Shown piece after piece: positions 36,931 through 52,680 of a DNA stretch of 64,000 nucleotides. A program made the translations under genes and the position numbers. The stretch covers positions 139,212,673 to 139,276,672 of the forward strand of contig OZ023263.1 of assembly GCA_964006375.1 (NCBI GenBank), in the 5' to 3' direction. Source of the stretch: Tillus elongatus. Lineage: Eukaryota; Arthropoda; Insecta; Coleoptera; Cleridae. Numbering within the stretch: the stretch's first letter is position 1; every line of letters starts with the position of its first letter. The notes beneath the pieces are model-generated. The model worked only from the letters and a program-made list of their open reading frames with translations, was not told the origin of the DNA and made no database searches.

Positions 36931-37344
36931 ACATGATTTGACTTTGCACTAGACTTGTGTTATGGCACATATATGCGGCTTCTGATTGGTGCGTTCTTAG
37001 ACGAATTGAGTTAATACATTCGCGCGCGTATTTAAAATAGTTGTATGAGCGAAGTTTGAATGTAGGTACTAGAATTGTACACTTAATACTTACAGAATCA
37101 TTTTATTAATTATTCTGACGATGGCAGTCAGAATAGTTATGTTAGTAGGTATATTTTATTGATTCAACTTTCACAGAGTGTTCTGTAAATAAGCATCAGC
37201 TTGTGCTTGGAATTAACACAATTTCATTAAAAACTATATGTAGTTTGTTGGGCTTTTGAGTGCGGAACTTTTATCCCATTTGACCAAGTCTATATCTGTT
37301 TCGTTTTGGAGATCCTCATAGTGGCCTTCCTTAACTTGGATACA

Positions 37345-38330
<986 letters not shown>

Positions 38331-38695
38331 AGATTTTAAATCCATAATTAGACAATGATTATGGAGTTTTGAAAATTTTAATTAAAAAAAAGCCAATTTG
38401 GATATAGAGGGAACAGTTTAATAGTTATTAAGGTAATTTTACATTCCAGTCCCTTAAATCCAGCAAATATATTTAAAAATTTAAATAGCACTCCTAAGTT
38501 TTGTGACATATCATTTTATTGATAAAAATTGTTCCACATTAGAATTGGATCCATACAATCAATTAAAAAATAATGAAGTAGAAGACTAACATATATTAAT
38601 AGTAAAAAAAAATGTATTGCTATCAGTGAGGATACAAGTTTTCTCAAGATGCTTTTAATATACAATGTATAATAACAATCTATATTAAAAATCAT

Positions 38696-40817
38696 TCAAT
38701 GCTTGCTTCCCAGAGAGGAGTTTTGCTCTACACAGTAAGATAAAGAATGCGGAGCCAATTTTTTACTACTGGTCGGAACCAACCACTGAGGCAGTTTATT
38801 TTTTTTCAAAGAATAACCATGCTCAGGAGTAAAATGTCTCTTAGCAGGTCTTCCAGTATGCTGATGTTTTCTTCCACCCAAATATGTTTTTCGTCTTGAG
38901 ACTGGCGTAGGTTGAACATTTTATTTAATTTCCTGGAATGATATATTTGATTCTTTGCAAAACTATGCAAACTTGATGCCAAAGACGCTTTTGTTTTTAA
39001 ATTATCAAAACTTCGAATAAATGCCTAACATGATGACAACATTTCAGGATCTTTAGTATGTTTTTTAGCTGTGTAAATATTCTCTGCAAACCATCTTATA
39101 CAGAAGCAACTTCACTGTTGCAGTCATTACTCTCAACATGGTTTTCACCTTCTGTGCAATTTTCATCATGTTCCACTACCATATTACCGTCTCCCAAAGT
39201 CATCACAGAAGTGCCTTCATTATGATCTTCTACAGTCAAAGATATGGAATTGGGAGTCTTATATTCACCAATATTAGTATACCACCCCTCAGGTAAATTT
39301 TCAGCTGATCCAGTTAAAATCATATGCATGATATATTTTGTATTATAATCACTTTTTACCATCAACTGATTATTGCTAAGTTGAACTGAAGACAAACAGC
39401 TAATTGATGTTTACAAGCAGATTCTTGATCACCTGTTGGGCATGTACAGTGTTCAATTAGAGTGTTTACTTGATACTTTGTTAATTTGTCTTTATTTTTC
39501 ACTAAAAAAATATCATCACAAAGTCGTGTTGCTACTAGATTAGTCGTTTTGTATATAGGTATATAATACCTTGATCTTGTAGAATTTGCCATTCTATTTG
39601 CTAAAAAGTCGGCAAGTTTTCTTTCAAAAAATGACTCATAACGTGTAGTCATGAAATCCAACAACTGGACCACACTGTAAGCTTTTAATCGAAGCATAAC
39701 TTTATCATTGATGTTCCTAACATTGAATTCACTGTAATTGTTAGTCGTATCTCCCTTGGTCAAATATTTGGCTGCAAATCCTGGCACCCACTCATTGCTC
39801 CGTTCCTGCATTCGCTTAATGTAACTCACAACATTAGAATACTTTTTAACCACATCGGAACCAATAATTGTATTGAACACAGTGGATACATCGTTCTCAG
39901 TTTTACACATTAAAATTTTTCTGAATAAATTAAATATAACAGGGGCATCACTTCTTTCTACTCTGTTATTCCCATTTAATAAATGTTTCCAAAAGGCTTG
40001 CAATATATGAAATCTGCAAAGAAGGAGGGTTGATGCAGGAAATGCAGTGCGCAAACTATTCCTTTCGCTAGTAGAATCATCTGTCATTATTACCGCAGCT
40101 CCTTTATGCCCAAAGAAGGATTTTTTTGGTAAAATAGTTTTTAAAATAGTCAAGCCCCTAGTTATATCTTCAGATTCCGAAAATAAAATTAAGAGACCAA
40201 GTGGTAAAGCTCCAGCTAAAGTTGGGGCAAGAAAAGTAAAGAATCTGCTACAGTGTCGATTCATGGAACCAGATGCACCCACAAACATTATTTCTGAAGA
40301 GGACTTCAAATTTTCATGCACACTTTTAATTAATTATGTGCAAATAGCTACAGACAGTTCATCATTTTCTCCAAAATGATATTTTGCACACTCAGATCCA
40401 CATCTGGAATTATATTTTTCAACAAAACATTTCAAAGATTCTATCATTTTCAAACCATCTGGAGCATCATACTCTTTATTATATTTACATTAGTATTTAT
40501 GATATACCCATTGCAGGGAAGGACATAAGGCACCATCAGCAGATACTTGATAATATTCGTCACCATATAACTCTTGCAATTCGCATTTTAGCATGTTTAG
40601 AGCCGATGATGGTAAATGTCCTCTTGTAAAGGTCTAATATTTTATTTTCTGTGTCTTGATCAGTTCTTCGATGGCGTAAAACATATGCATAATCAATGAG
40701 ATGATTGTGAGTATGTTTTATAAAAATTTCACAAGGATGAGTAGTTAGTAACTGGCCTCTACTCCTGAAACACACAGAATTAAAAAAAATTAAATCATAA
40801 TGAGATAAACAGTGCAC
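38696..40817 (-). pseudogene. MULE transposase with SWIM zinc finger, broken
   Basis: From the N-terminus (40817): a zinc-finger-like CEIFIKHTHNH, then GSKHAKMRIARVIW. After a frame break, the transposase domain 40321-39362: MFVGASGSMNRHC, the catalytic region VIMTDDSTSERNSLR and CRFHILQAFWKHL (the MULE C-x2-H motif). Near the end, EHCTCPTGDQESACKHQ is a CxCx8CxH SWIM finger. A frameshift near 39390 leads to SSVQLSNNQLMVKS, and the C-terminus with GGRKHQHTGRPAKR is in yet another frame at 38881-38696. The remainder includes stops. Insect MULEs of this kind (MULE domain plus SWIM) are the closest type I recognise. Confidence 0.85.
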
Positions 40818-41248
40818 ACCTTTTCATTTTGGAATTTTTTATGGTAACTCTCAAGATGGCCTTGCAGTTGACATGTTTCAGTAATGGTGTTGAGTTTTAG
40901 ATGAAGGTAAATTTGCCCTGGTATTATGATGACATCGATAATGATAATCTTTCTAAAAAGCAAAAACAAAAATCAAATCTAGTCAAGTCAAATGTAATTA
41001 ACATTAATCGTCAATGGCTTTTCTTGTACCTTAAAAACCATTTTTCCACTTTCATTTCTTTGTGGATAAGTCCGGGATACTCAAAAACTTAATTTTGTTC
41101 TGCTTTGCAACTCCTTAAGTCGACATTTAGCATTTTTCTCAGAAAATAAATTTACCGTACAGAAGCATAGAACTCATCTTCATTTTCTTTCGAAAATTCC
41201 GTGATTTTGTAAGAATACGTCAGAGGTAGCAAGTTCTGAAAAATCGTA

Positions 41249-41250
<2 letters not shown>

Positions 41251-41330
<80 letters not shown>
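41251..41330. repeat. (TA)n microsatellite within the MULE
   Basis: Pure TA array, 80 bp, between transposase and right end. Confidence 0.95.
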
Positions 41331-41334
<4 letters not shown>

Positions 41335-41634
41335 ATATGGAAAATACTATAACTTACCTCTATGTAATTCATTATCAAAGCCTGAAAAAAGTTAAGTAAT
41401 AGGATGACAGAGGCGATAAATAATACTGTAATAACTTTTATAATTGTGGTAATAAAATGATTTTTTTCAATTTAAAGGCAAACAGAAACAGAAAGTTATA
41501 TTTCAGGTTAGGAGTTCAAGTTCAAAATACATAATAAAAAGAAGATATTATGACATGTACAATGCACCAATAAGAAGCTACAGAAACATCCCATAACACA
41601 AGTCTAGTGCAAAGTCAAATCATGCTCCCCGTCC

Positions 41635-41786
41635 ACTAGTGTAATAGAATAAATTCAGATCTTTGACTTACCTAAATAAGACTAGCAACAATTAAAGCAT
41701 ATATTTTCAATACATAAGAAACAATAAGTCGACAGTTGAAAAATCGGATAACTCTGGAGTATATAAACTCTCATGTGGTTCCTGTG

Positions 41787-41788
<2 letters not shown>
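41635..41788 (+). pseudogene. PLE copy C3 continued (linker to the GIY-YIG boundary)
   Basis: Resumes after the MULE with actagtgtaatagaataaat, matching copy C1, and ends with NSHVVPVT at the TA array. Contains several stops. Confidence 0.75.

Positions 41789-41871
<83 letters not shown>
41789..41871. repeat. (TA)n array at the GIY-YIG position of PLE C3 (left)
   Basis: The array begins straight after the HVVP codons, the same point as in copy C1. Confidence 0.9.
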
Positions 41872-42724
<853 letters not shown>

Positions 42725-42807
42725 AACTCTATGTGAGGACTGGAACCTGTGATGAGCACTGATAAGTCCACTTGGAGAACTCAAATCACCACAACACATC
42801 TTTTCAA

Positions 42808-42856
42808 AGACCTAACGATCGTTTCACTAATAACGTTAGCATCATCAGAGGATGAA
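42808..42856 (-). ncRNA. Hammerhead ribozyme motif, PLE B end
   Basis: CTGATGA (rc of 42842-42848), stem II gctaac/attagt around gtt, GAAA (rc of 42822-42825), short helix III gatc loop, cleavage after gtt, then agg pairing with cct. Confidence 0.65.
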
Positions 42857-43217
42857 AAAATTATAAACTAAATTACTGCTACAACTGTATTTATATAATT
42901 CTTAGGCAGACGAAAGAAACCGAAAGTAAAATTGTAGCCGGAGGCGCAGCGCTTGTCTTGTCGTCCGTTTAATAAAGACACAATCTTTATTAAACGGACG
43001 AGGTTGATGAACTACCTTAATCTTCTACCTGACAAGTTTATGAGTTTTTACCTAATTTAAAGGATAATGGGCTTGTAATGAAAGTGTCACGTTATTTAAG
43101 GAAGCTCACGTTCTATATTGATCTAGAAATTTGCTATGTGAATACTGGAACCTGTGACGAGCATCGACAAGTACATCTGGAAACATACTAATAACTACCG
43201 CAAATATTTTTAAAAAA

Positions 43218-43264
43218 GCACAACGAACGTTTCGCCCACAACGTTAACTTCATCAGAAGATGAA
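43218..43264 (-). ncRNA. Hammerhead ribozyme motif, PLE B end
   Basis: CTGATGA (rc of 43250-43256), GAAA (rc of 43230-43233), stem II gttaac/gtgggc partly mismatched, short helix III with loop gttc. Confidence 0.55.
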
Positions 43265-43320
43265 TATTCTAACTAAAATTCTACAACACAACAAGTATTT
43301 ATATTGAATTTACTAAAATA

Positions 43321-43470
43321 ATAATTAGGCGATGAGTGTTTACAGACCTGACTATGCCATAAATGCCCCGATAAAAAACAGGTAGCTCCGAGTCGGTTTT
43401 GGCACGATACCTTTTACCTGAGAAGACCGAAATGTTTATTCAACACGGAGTAGATATTTGGAATTTAGAA
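43321..43470 (+). pseudogene. PLE C 3' UTR remnant
   Basis: Matches 34505-34640 (ctgactatgccataaatgcc, acaggtag, caacacggagta). Confidence 0.75.
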
Positions 43471-43879
43471 ATCTTACTTTTATTTTGTATTTGGCAAAGC
43501 TGAAAACGTGAGCGAAAATGCAGTTATATATACAATAAAATAGTGTTGATCAATTTGTTTATTTAAATAAGTTGGCAATGGGTTTAAAACAAGTGTCGGC
43601 CTCCACAATATCATATTTAAAAAGCTGTTCGACGAAAAAATGCTTGCATGAAAATTTGCAATAACTTTTTTTACGAAAATGTGAAAAAACTCTTTGTAAA
43701 AATAAACTAATAAATATTTCATCTTAATTACCAAAATTTTACAAAAACCTTACAAAACATTTCACAAAAATATTTATGTGACTACATTTTTACGCAAAAA
43801 TTTCCTACAAACAAAAATTCAAATTATATACCTAATCTGTGATTAAAGTGGAAAAATAGAATATATTTTTTTCCTTTGA
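43471..43879. other. No gene recognised
   Basis: AT-rich, no supported feature. Confidence 0.45.
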
Positions 43880-44110
43880 CAGTTGCTAGAATAAGCACAC
43901 TTAGAGAACCCAAATCACCACAACATATTTTAAAAAACCTGACAATTGTGTACTAACCAAGTTAGCGTTTCTTTTTCTTCCAGATTTATTCATCCTCTGA
44001 TGAAGCTAACTTGGTTAGTAAACGATCGTCGGGTTTCTTAAAACTTGTTGCAGTGATTTGGGTTCTCCAAGTGTGCTTATCAGTGCTCATTACAGGCTCC
44101 AATCTTCACT
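43880..44110. repeat. PLE hammerhead fold-back
   Basis: Inverted arms, with hammerhead-like CTGATGA (43997-44003) and a stem gctaac/gttag. The conserved GAAA is reduced to AAA by a one-base loss, so it is probably inactive. Confidence 0.6.
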
Positions 44111-44589
44111 TAGTGAACCTGCTAGAAATAAGAACATTACTTAAGTCTGTCGCTTTAAAGTTTCATTTGGCATTTGTGACAACAATTTATCAACTACTGA
44201 TATATTATGAAAATGTAAACATAGATACTTTTATTAAATACATTATTTCTTAGTGTACCAAAGTTAATTCAAATATTTTAATATTCTTGTCGAAAATTTG
44301 CAAAATAATCACATCATCTGATCGGTTATTGGAAAAAACTTTAAAAAAATTGGAAACTGATCCCTACATGAATCATAGTATGCGATTATAAAAGTAAATA
44401 TTTCCAAAACTAAAGTTTGTAGGTACATGGAGTGTTTTACAAAAGTTTTGAAACACAAAACACAGCCTTTTCCATTTGAAAAACTTGAAAAAATTAAGTT
44501 AAAGCAGTTTGAATTTCTTTAATTTTAGCCACTAGAGAGCGCTCTGTATACGGCATCTCGATTTTTTCAACGAATAATATATGAACAAA

Positions 44590-44715
44590 TAGTTTATTTA
44601 TCCCTCTGATGACGCTAATTTTGTAAGCAAAACCATCGTCAGGTCTAAAAACTGTATTGTAATAAATTGGGTTCTCCAAATTGTACTTATCAGTGCACAT
44701 CACATGTTCCAATCT
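44590..44715 (+). repeat. Degenerate PLE hammerhead unit
   Basis: CTGATGA (44600 region) then gctaattttgtaagc and caaaacc in place of GAAAC, ending ttgggttctccaaattgtac. Confidence 0.55.
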
Positions 44716-44799
44716 TCAATGATTATCTTGACTATTAAGCCATAAATTCTATAACTAAAACTACTGCCAGCATGAGAGAAAGATTTTATTTGAAATGAA

Positions 44800-45680
<881 letters not shown>

Positions 45681-46369
45681 GACTTGAAAGCATTTTGAGT
45701 ATAATTATTTTCGGAATACATCATATAATTACTGTTTACTGTATATTTAAGTATATCAAGAAATTCTGACAAATAAAGGGGTTTTAATTCGCACTCTTTT
45801 AATGAAAATTTCTAAAATTCCTAAAGCCGCGGCATCGGCAAAAAATTTTGGTTCCACGGAAATTGCCAAAAAGGTTATGAATAAAGTAATAAAGGTAACA
45901 CACCTATATTCTAATTTTACTATTAAATGTCTACGAACATATTGGTACGAAATAAAATAATATTTAGAACGTAACAAACTAATGTCTATATTTCCTATAA
46001 ATATTGTTCCATTTTACACAAAGACGGAATCCTACGTGGGCGTCAATGCAAAATTTCCCAAGTGTAGGTTCTGATGTAGAAGCGGTTAATTTGTATTCAC
46101 CAATTTGTTTGTATGAAGGATATATTTTTCACACAGCTATGCGTGGGAAAATGTATCATTCACGGTGTTAATCAAAAATAAAATTGCTAGGTATTTGCAT
46201 TTATACCAGGAGTGTTGCTGGAGAAAATATGTAAGTTGATAAACAGTGACCACTAAATAACAAGTTTTTTTTGCTGCATTTGTGTTTTATAAATGTTTAC
46301 TAATCATTTAAAATATTTTTACACAGCTTCCAGCTCACACAGGTGTTTACTAAAAAGTGTAAAAATTAT
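45681..46369. other. No gene recognised
   Basis: AT-rich; a short tail of R3 may continue to about 45,700. Confidence 0.45.
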
Positions 46370-46520
46370 TAAACAATAAAAAAGCACCTATGAAACCAGA
46401 GTTTCACAGGTGCTTGTTTTCCTCCCTGCAACCGGTTTCGATTTTTACGGCATCGTCAGGCAGGAGTATTTTTTCTCCTGCTTTACGAGGCTACAAAAAG
46501 CGAAACCGGTTACAGAGAAA
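46370..46520. repeat. Compound fold-back
   Basis: Hairpin aagcacctatgaaac/tttcacaggtgctt (46380-46415), outer arms aaccggtttcg (46428-46438) and cgaaaccggtt (46501-46511), and an inner caggag/ctcctg hairpin. The first hairpin recurs at 45080-45110. Confidence 0.65.
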
Positions 46521-47084
46521 ACAAGCACTTGTAAAGTCAGAGAAAAGAATCCAAATTTCTATTTCGCATGGAAAGGTTTTACCAAAATAAGGACATCAAC
46601 AATTAGGGGTAAAAAACAAGACCCGTTTTTCATTTATTTTTTTGTTTTTTTGTATCACAAACTGTTGTGATTGTTAATTTTGCCGATTGTTTTCCTAAAA
46701 ATTTCTAAACAGTTCAAAGTATAGTACTTGCTAAATGCTTCAAGTCGTTAGTAATATTTACTATGTTTTCTTATGAATAAACTTATTATTTTTTCAATCC
46801 ACGTCTTATTTACATTTTTATGTTTATTGACATTTTCGAGATAAAGTGTTTAAAAAATTATTACGTACAGTTAGTGAGGGTAACTATACCACAACTTATT
46901 AAAAATTTAGTTCATTAGCTTCGTTTGGCGATTTTTTGTAAAATGTTTACCAATTACATATTCAAACAGAACAAACATCTTGTATAACAGTCACTGCAAG
47001 GGCGGATCCTGCGCTTTATTTTAGAGGACAAAGAGCTCTTAATTTTATTTTTCAATCCAATTAACCTTTTTTTGTTTTGTTTCT
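46521..47084. other. No gene recognised
   Basis: AT-rich, no supported feature. Confidence 0.45.
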
Positions 47085-47421
47085 TTAACGTCGGTCTATT
47101 TCCGCGGCTATGGTCAATCACCGACGCCAGGTAGCAATTTCACACCACTATCCTGGACATTTTGCCGAACCCCTGCCTTTATGTAAGGAGTATAGGGATA
47201 TTTAACGTGCCCAACATCGCATGGACACGGGACCGACGGCTTTATGCCCCCTCCGTAGGGCGGAACGTGCAGACATTCAACTTGCTTAAATACAATGCCA
47301 GAACCTCGGTTGATGTTAATGTTACAGATTGTACTGAAAAAGTGAAAGGAATACCCTGGAATCGAACCCAGTACCCTTCGGTTCAGAGGCACACGTTCTG
47401 ACTCCTGAACCACCGAGGTTC
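47085..47421 (-). mobile_element. SINE S1, full-length inverted copy
   Basis: Head with B box ggttcgattcc (rc near 47360), body with gatgttgggcacgtt, and terminal ccgacgtta. Same order as 11204-11550. About 8-10% diverged by eye, with small indels. Confidence 0.85.
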
Positions 47422-47829
47422 TATTCAATCAACCTATAACTCTTACATACTTTTCCCAACTTTGTTCTTACATTTTTACAGCTTCTAAATAAAATGCCCC
47501 CTAACTTCTTCAGCTACTTACAGCTTCCTGATTATCAGTCAAAAATAACTTCCACCTCAAGTGATCTTTGAATTTTAGAAATAGTCTGTAATCGTTTGGT
47601 TCTAGATCAGACGAATAAAGTGGATGCTACAATAGTTTGGACCCAGCGTTCTGGACGAGGAAAATTGTAGTAACTGACTTGTACCTTGCGGTGCTCACAA
47701 ATCTTAACTATAAAATCTATTTATTTATTTAGTAAACGGATAATTTCTTTACAAAAAGTTTTACAAATAAAGAAGCACATAGATACCGATACAAGCAAAA
47801 TTTTAGATTAGAAGACGATAGAATGAATT
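47422..47829. other. No gene recognised
   Basis: No feature supported. Confidence 0.4.
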
Positions 47830-49050
47830 TAACAAGTAAGCAAGTACACAGAAATAACATAATGCTTAAGCTATACAAACAGAAAGGACAACAAATAACT
47901 GGATTTTATTTGAACGTGACTAAGTATATTCACACACTGGCTTACAGTTGTTTCTTGAATGAACCAAGAGTAGGATTGAAAAAATACAGTAAAACACAAT
48001 TACCAAGCGAGGACAGCCTTGACATTGAAGAAAACAGCCACTTTATTGTTTTTGAGCACAATTCTTCAGGATCATAAGGTTTTTCAAGTCAGGCGTATGC
48101 CACCTAAGACAAGTTGACAATTTTATTCGTTTGTTTGGTACAAATAGACCAATAGCTGTATATAGAATAACATAAAATATATCAACTGCTCTGTCGACGT
48201 TGCTACCCTCAAAAACCAACATTGATTCCCAGTCTGTCACTAAAAGTAATGATTTAGTGCAATATAATCAATATGTTCAAAACCTGGCAACGTTACATCA
48301 TAGTCGAGAGGTGTAGGATAAGCTTAAATAGCCATGGTCTCAAAACAAAGTGCAGGGTGATGGTAATCACAAGGCAGCAAAACTTCTAAAACTTCTGAGA
48401 AAACTGTCTCCTCAGAACAGTAAGTCTAACATTATTTCGGTATTAATTAGATTATCTAGGTTAACTCCTAGAAATGCGAAGCTGCTGCAATTAATGGCTT
48501 GACGTAGGTCGGAATTTGATGGCATACAAACGCCACCATCATCATTGTGCCATGCAGCATTGACTAAGTTAGTCACCCACCAAATAAAAGTCATGATTTG
48601 TCAACTACTCTAAAACATTCTCAACTGAGACACTGTGTTCTTTAAAGTGCATAAAATCTGAGCGACGAGGCAGATAAACAGTACCAAGAATAAGAGATTT
48701 ATTTTCATAATTTACACAAAGACCTGTTCAACATTTTCACACAACCAAAAGTTTTGAAGAAACAAGCCTCATGTGCACTACAATTAGTACCACACGAAAC
48801 GGTTCATGAACACTAGTTTGAAAGGAGCGGTCCTTCCTATATACATTATAATTTGATAAATTCAGCTGGCAGTCTCTAATATCATTTTTTAAACCAGTTT
48901 CAGTAAGCAGTATCACATTATAATTACAAGCTATATTACTCAATTCGAGTTCACATATTTTAGTGCGAGGTCGTCTAACATTTTGATAATTCACTATAGG
49001 TCACCTGATGCAGAATTATCCGCTATTGCAAGTTTTATCACATTCCAGCA
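47830..49050 (-). pseudogene. Decayed CR1/Jockey-type LINE, endonuclease region
   Basis: Minus strand from 48994: MNYQNVRRPRTKICELE, then NYNVILLTETGLKNDI (the LTETWL endonuclease motif with Trp replaced by Gly) and NVYRKDRSF. Nearer the 3' end, FAFLGVNLDNL near 48480 and VDRAVDIFYVILYTAIGLFV near 48180 resemble the linker before the RT domain. RT itself is not recognised downstream. Frames are interrupted. Confidence 0.65.
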
Positions 49051-50557
49051 CTAGTAGATGATACAATTTTAGGCACGCCATTCAAATATATTATAGTTAT
49101 ATCTTTTTTATCACTAGATTTCTTACTTCCCAATGTGCTTGGGGTAGTCACGTTGTAGCTGCGCCTGATTAAAATTTAAACTGACGTTTCCCAAGTTTAG
49201 TATGCTCTTATTCTTCAATATACTTAGAGTAATGTCTGGAACACTTAAAACTACGTTGCCGGGTTTTTTGTTAGTACCACCACCTAACGTGACACCGCTT
49301 TTATATTATCTGCTCATGTCAGCGGCTCAAGTAATTGAGCAGACGCCCTGGCGACACGAACATCTGAAGAAGTGCCCTCGGCCATGTTAAATTTGCATAA
49401 TACTGACCAGGTATTCTGAGCTTTTGTCCAAATAAGCTAAAATGGCAACTGCAGCCACTCAGAAAGTAGTGCGCACTTGTCTCCATTCTACATGTTATCA
49501 CTGGTTCTCAAGATCATAGTGATGAACCCTAGATTTATCAACAGTTACATATTAGTTAATAAATTTGCTCTTGTCTGCTTTGTATCTGTCCGCCGACAAA
49601 TCAAAACACCGTCCCTCTTTTAGTCGTTTGTCAACATTCTTGGAGCCCATCTAATAGACAGTTTTTTCATATTAAGTTGTTTATATAGTATGCTGTATAT
49701 TTGGTACCGCCTGTTTCTTCTGCTATCTGCCTGATTATAGGAAGGCATACTTAAATAAAACTCAAAAAATGTACAGAAAAAATGCAAGCATAAATTATAC
49801 TAATAAGTGTAGTTCAACACAGTGTGGCTACTCAACAAAACTCCTTTCAACGAAACGTTTATCATTCACACAAACCTAACAAAATTCACATATCGGTGAA
49901 AAGAGACGAGCTTTATCACACACAGACACAAAAAAAGTTCAAAACCAATTGTGCAGCACAGGAACATCGGCTTTGTTATGCATGTGTTAATTTCAATAAG
50001 ATATACAGTGTAATTTCAATATTACAATTTACTTGATTATAAGTAAAACGAAATAAACGTAAACTAGGAGCTTGAGGGAGTTCATGCCTGTGTGTCATGA
50101 CATTCTTCTGCACGATAGGCAGAACGGATGTCATCTGTCACTTTCGGATGCACAGTCAGGGTTGGGCCAGCCAAACAATGTACAGGATTGGCATAGCCCA
50201 AGGTTAATGGATTAGATAGGTTGTCTAGTAACTCTGGGGGTGGAGAGGAGGGTAAAACGTCATGTGTATTCCAAATGCGGATAACAGCTATAGTTTCAAA
50301 TTGCGTTTTGGTGTTGTAAATACCATTTATTAGATACTTGTTAAACTTTGCTCAAAAAATTTTGAACACGATCAGTTAGGGATTTATTTTAATGTCTATT
50401 TTGTACAAAATAGCAGTTAAATCGAAACTATTGTCTTAAAGACAAAATCTTATTTTTTTGAGGTGTTATGTTTTCCACGTAACTGCACAGTACATCAACG
50501 GTATTACGAATTGAACGTTATTTGTTCGAGGTAAATATGTGTGTAATGAAAAAAAAG

Positions 50558-50558
<1 letters not shown>
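49051..50558. other. No gene recognised
   Basis: About 1.5 kb. The part 49051-49500 may be ORF1 remnant of the LINE (uncertain). The rest has no recognised content. Confidence 0.4.

Positions 50559-50617
<59 letters not shown>
50559..50617. repeat. (TA)n array left of the DD41D element
   Basis: 59 bp; the mariner starts immediately after it. Confidence 0.95.
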
Positions 50618-50621
<4 letters not shown>

Positions 50622-52680
50622 TGGAACAGCCAAATGGAATAAATTCGATAACGGATAAATGAGGGCGTGTTGGGAAAAACGCTTGGACACGTCGATTTGT
50701 ATTTTTAACTGCGCATCTTTTTCAAGAAAAAAAAATTATATAGGGTGCGTCATGTGACAGTGGCCAATACCAACTTTCTTATTTTAAATACAAGCCCCTG
50801 TATATTATTAATTTTTTGGATTCTTCAGAAAATTCTAGACATAATTCATGTACAATGTTCTATACCTATCTTCACCTGTTTCGGAAATATTAAGTATTTT
50901 CAGATTTATTACAAAAATTAACATTAAAAATAGAAAATTATTTTATTTCACAAATTCGCTACATTGCATTCAATACTTATTTCCCATTCAGCTCTTGATA
51001 ATGAGAAAGTAAACAAAAACCATTCCTGCGTTTCTTTTTACTGATATGAAATGAAACAAAAACAAAAACAGTTTTCTTTCTGTTCGTATAAAACTCGTAG
51101 CCTTAGCAACTTGTTGTCTGCCTGCATGACAGTAGTGATTAGTGTCAGTGCTATTGTCGTTTGAATTTCGTTAACTGTACGTAATAATATCAGAAAAATG
51201 GTTCATTTAACAGAAATGCACAAAATAACCATTCTACAAATGATTGGTTATGGAGATAACACACGGACACAGATGGAAGTGTCTCGCTTATTTCACGAAA
51301 AATTTCCAAATTTGCCGCCTGTATCCCAAGGAACAATTAGCAAAATAGAAAAGCAGTTTCGCGAGCTTGGTCATGTGAGACAGATAAAAAAAGTAGCTGC
51401 CAATGCAGTAAGTGATGATACGAAATTGGATATTACGCTTGAGTTTCAAGAAAACCCACATACTTCTGGTCGACAAGCAGCTCAACTATTCAACGTTAGC
51501 CACACAGCAATTTTTCGAACATTAAAGGAAAGTAAAATGCATCCCTATAAAATGATACCAACTCAGGAGCTCATGGAGGACGATTTCGATAGGAGAACGT
51601 ATTTTTGTGAACAAATGATGGCAATGTTAGATAACAATGTGATCCAATTAGAAGATGTTTTGTTTTCTGATGAGAGCACATTTACACTTCACGGTCATGT
51701 TAATCGTCAAAATTGTCGCTATTGGTCTAATGAGAATCCTCATTGGATGAGAGAGGAACATACGCAATATCCTGAAAAAGTTAATGTTTGGGCAGGAATT
51801 GTTGGAAATCATATCGTAGGTCCCTTTTTCATTGATGGCAACTTGAATGGGGATAAATATTTAGAACTGCTCCAAAATAATGTCGTGCCAACTTTGACAA
51901 ACTTATATCCAGATCCAGCAAACCCACAAGTTCCTGCCAATAAAATATGGTTTCAGCAAGATGGAGCACCGCCCCATTACCAAATCAATGTCCGGCAGTA
52001 CCTGAACCAAATTTTTCCAAATCGGTGGATAGGGAGGCGCGGATCGATAGAATGGCCAGCACGATCTCCTGATCTGTCGCTATTAGACTACTTTTTGTGG
52101 GGATATGTCAAAAGTATTGTATACAAAACTAAGCCCCTCAACTTAGATGACTTAAAAAGACGAATCACGCTTGCGATTAGATCAGTCACGCCTGAGATGT
52201 TGAGTAATGTTAGAAGACATTTCTATACCAGATTAGCATGTTGCCAAGATGTTCGTGGCGAGCATTTTGAACATTTACTACATTGACATTATTTTTTTTT
52301 TGTTTTTTTAAATTATTAAGAAATAATCAGTATTTCTTATTAGAATTTGTGAAATAAAATAATTTTCTATTTTTAATGTTAATTTTTGTAATAAATCTGA
52401 AAATACTTAATATTTCCGAAACAGTTGAAGATAGGTATAGGACATTGTACATGAATTATGTCTAGAATTTTCTGAAGAATCCAAAAAATTAATAATATAC
52501 AGGGGCTTGTATTTAAAATAAGAAAGTTGGTATTGGCCACTGTCACATGACGCACCCTATAGAATTTTTTTTTCTTGAAAAAGATGCGCAGTTAAAAATA
52601 CAAATCGACGTGTCCAAGCGTTTTTCCCAACACGCCCTCATTTATCCGTTATCGAATTTATTCCATTTGGCTGTTCCACA

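Larger units (their letters stand above)
42725..43320 (-). repeat. PLE B terminal repeats with two hammerheads, nested in PLE C 3' UTR
   Basis: Hammerhead units at 42725-42856 and 43140-43264 bracket a region (42857-43140) that matches 34680-34930. PLE C UTR resumes at 43321 with ataataattaggcgatgag, so this piece is an insertion. A 17-bp palindrome at 42962-43000 is unique to this copy. Confidence 0.75.
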
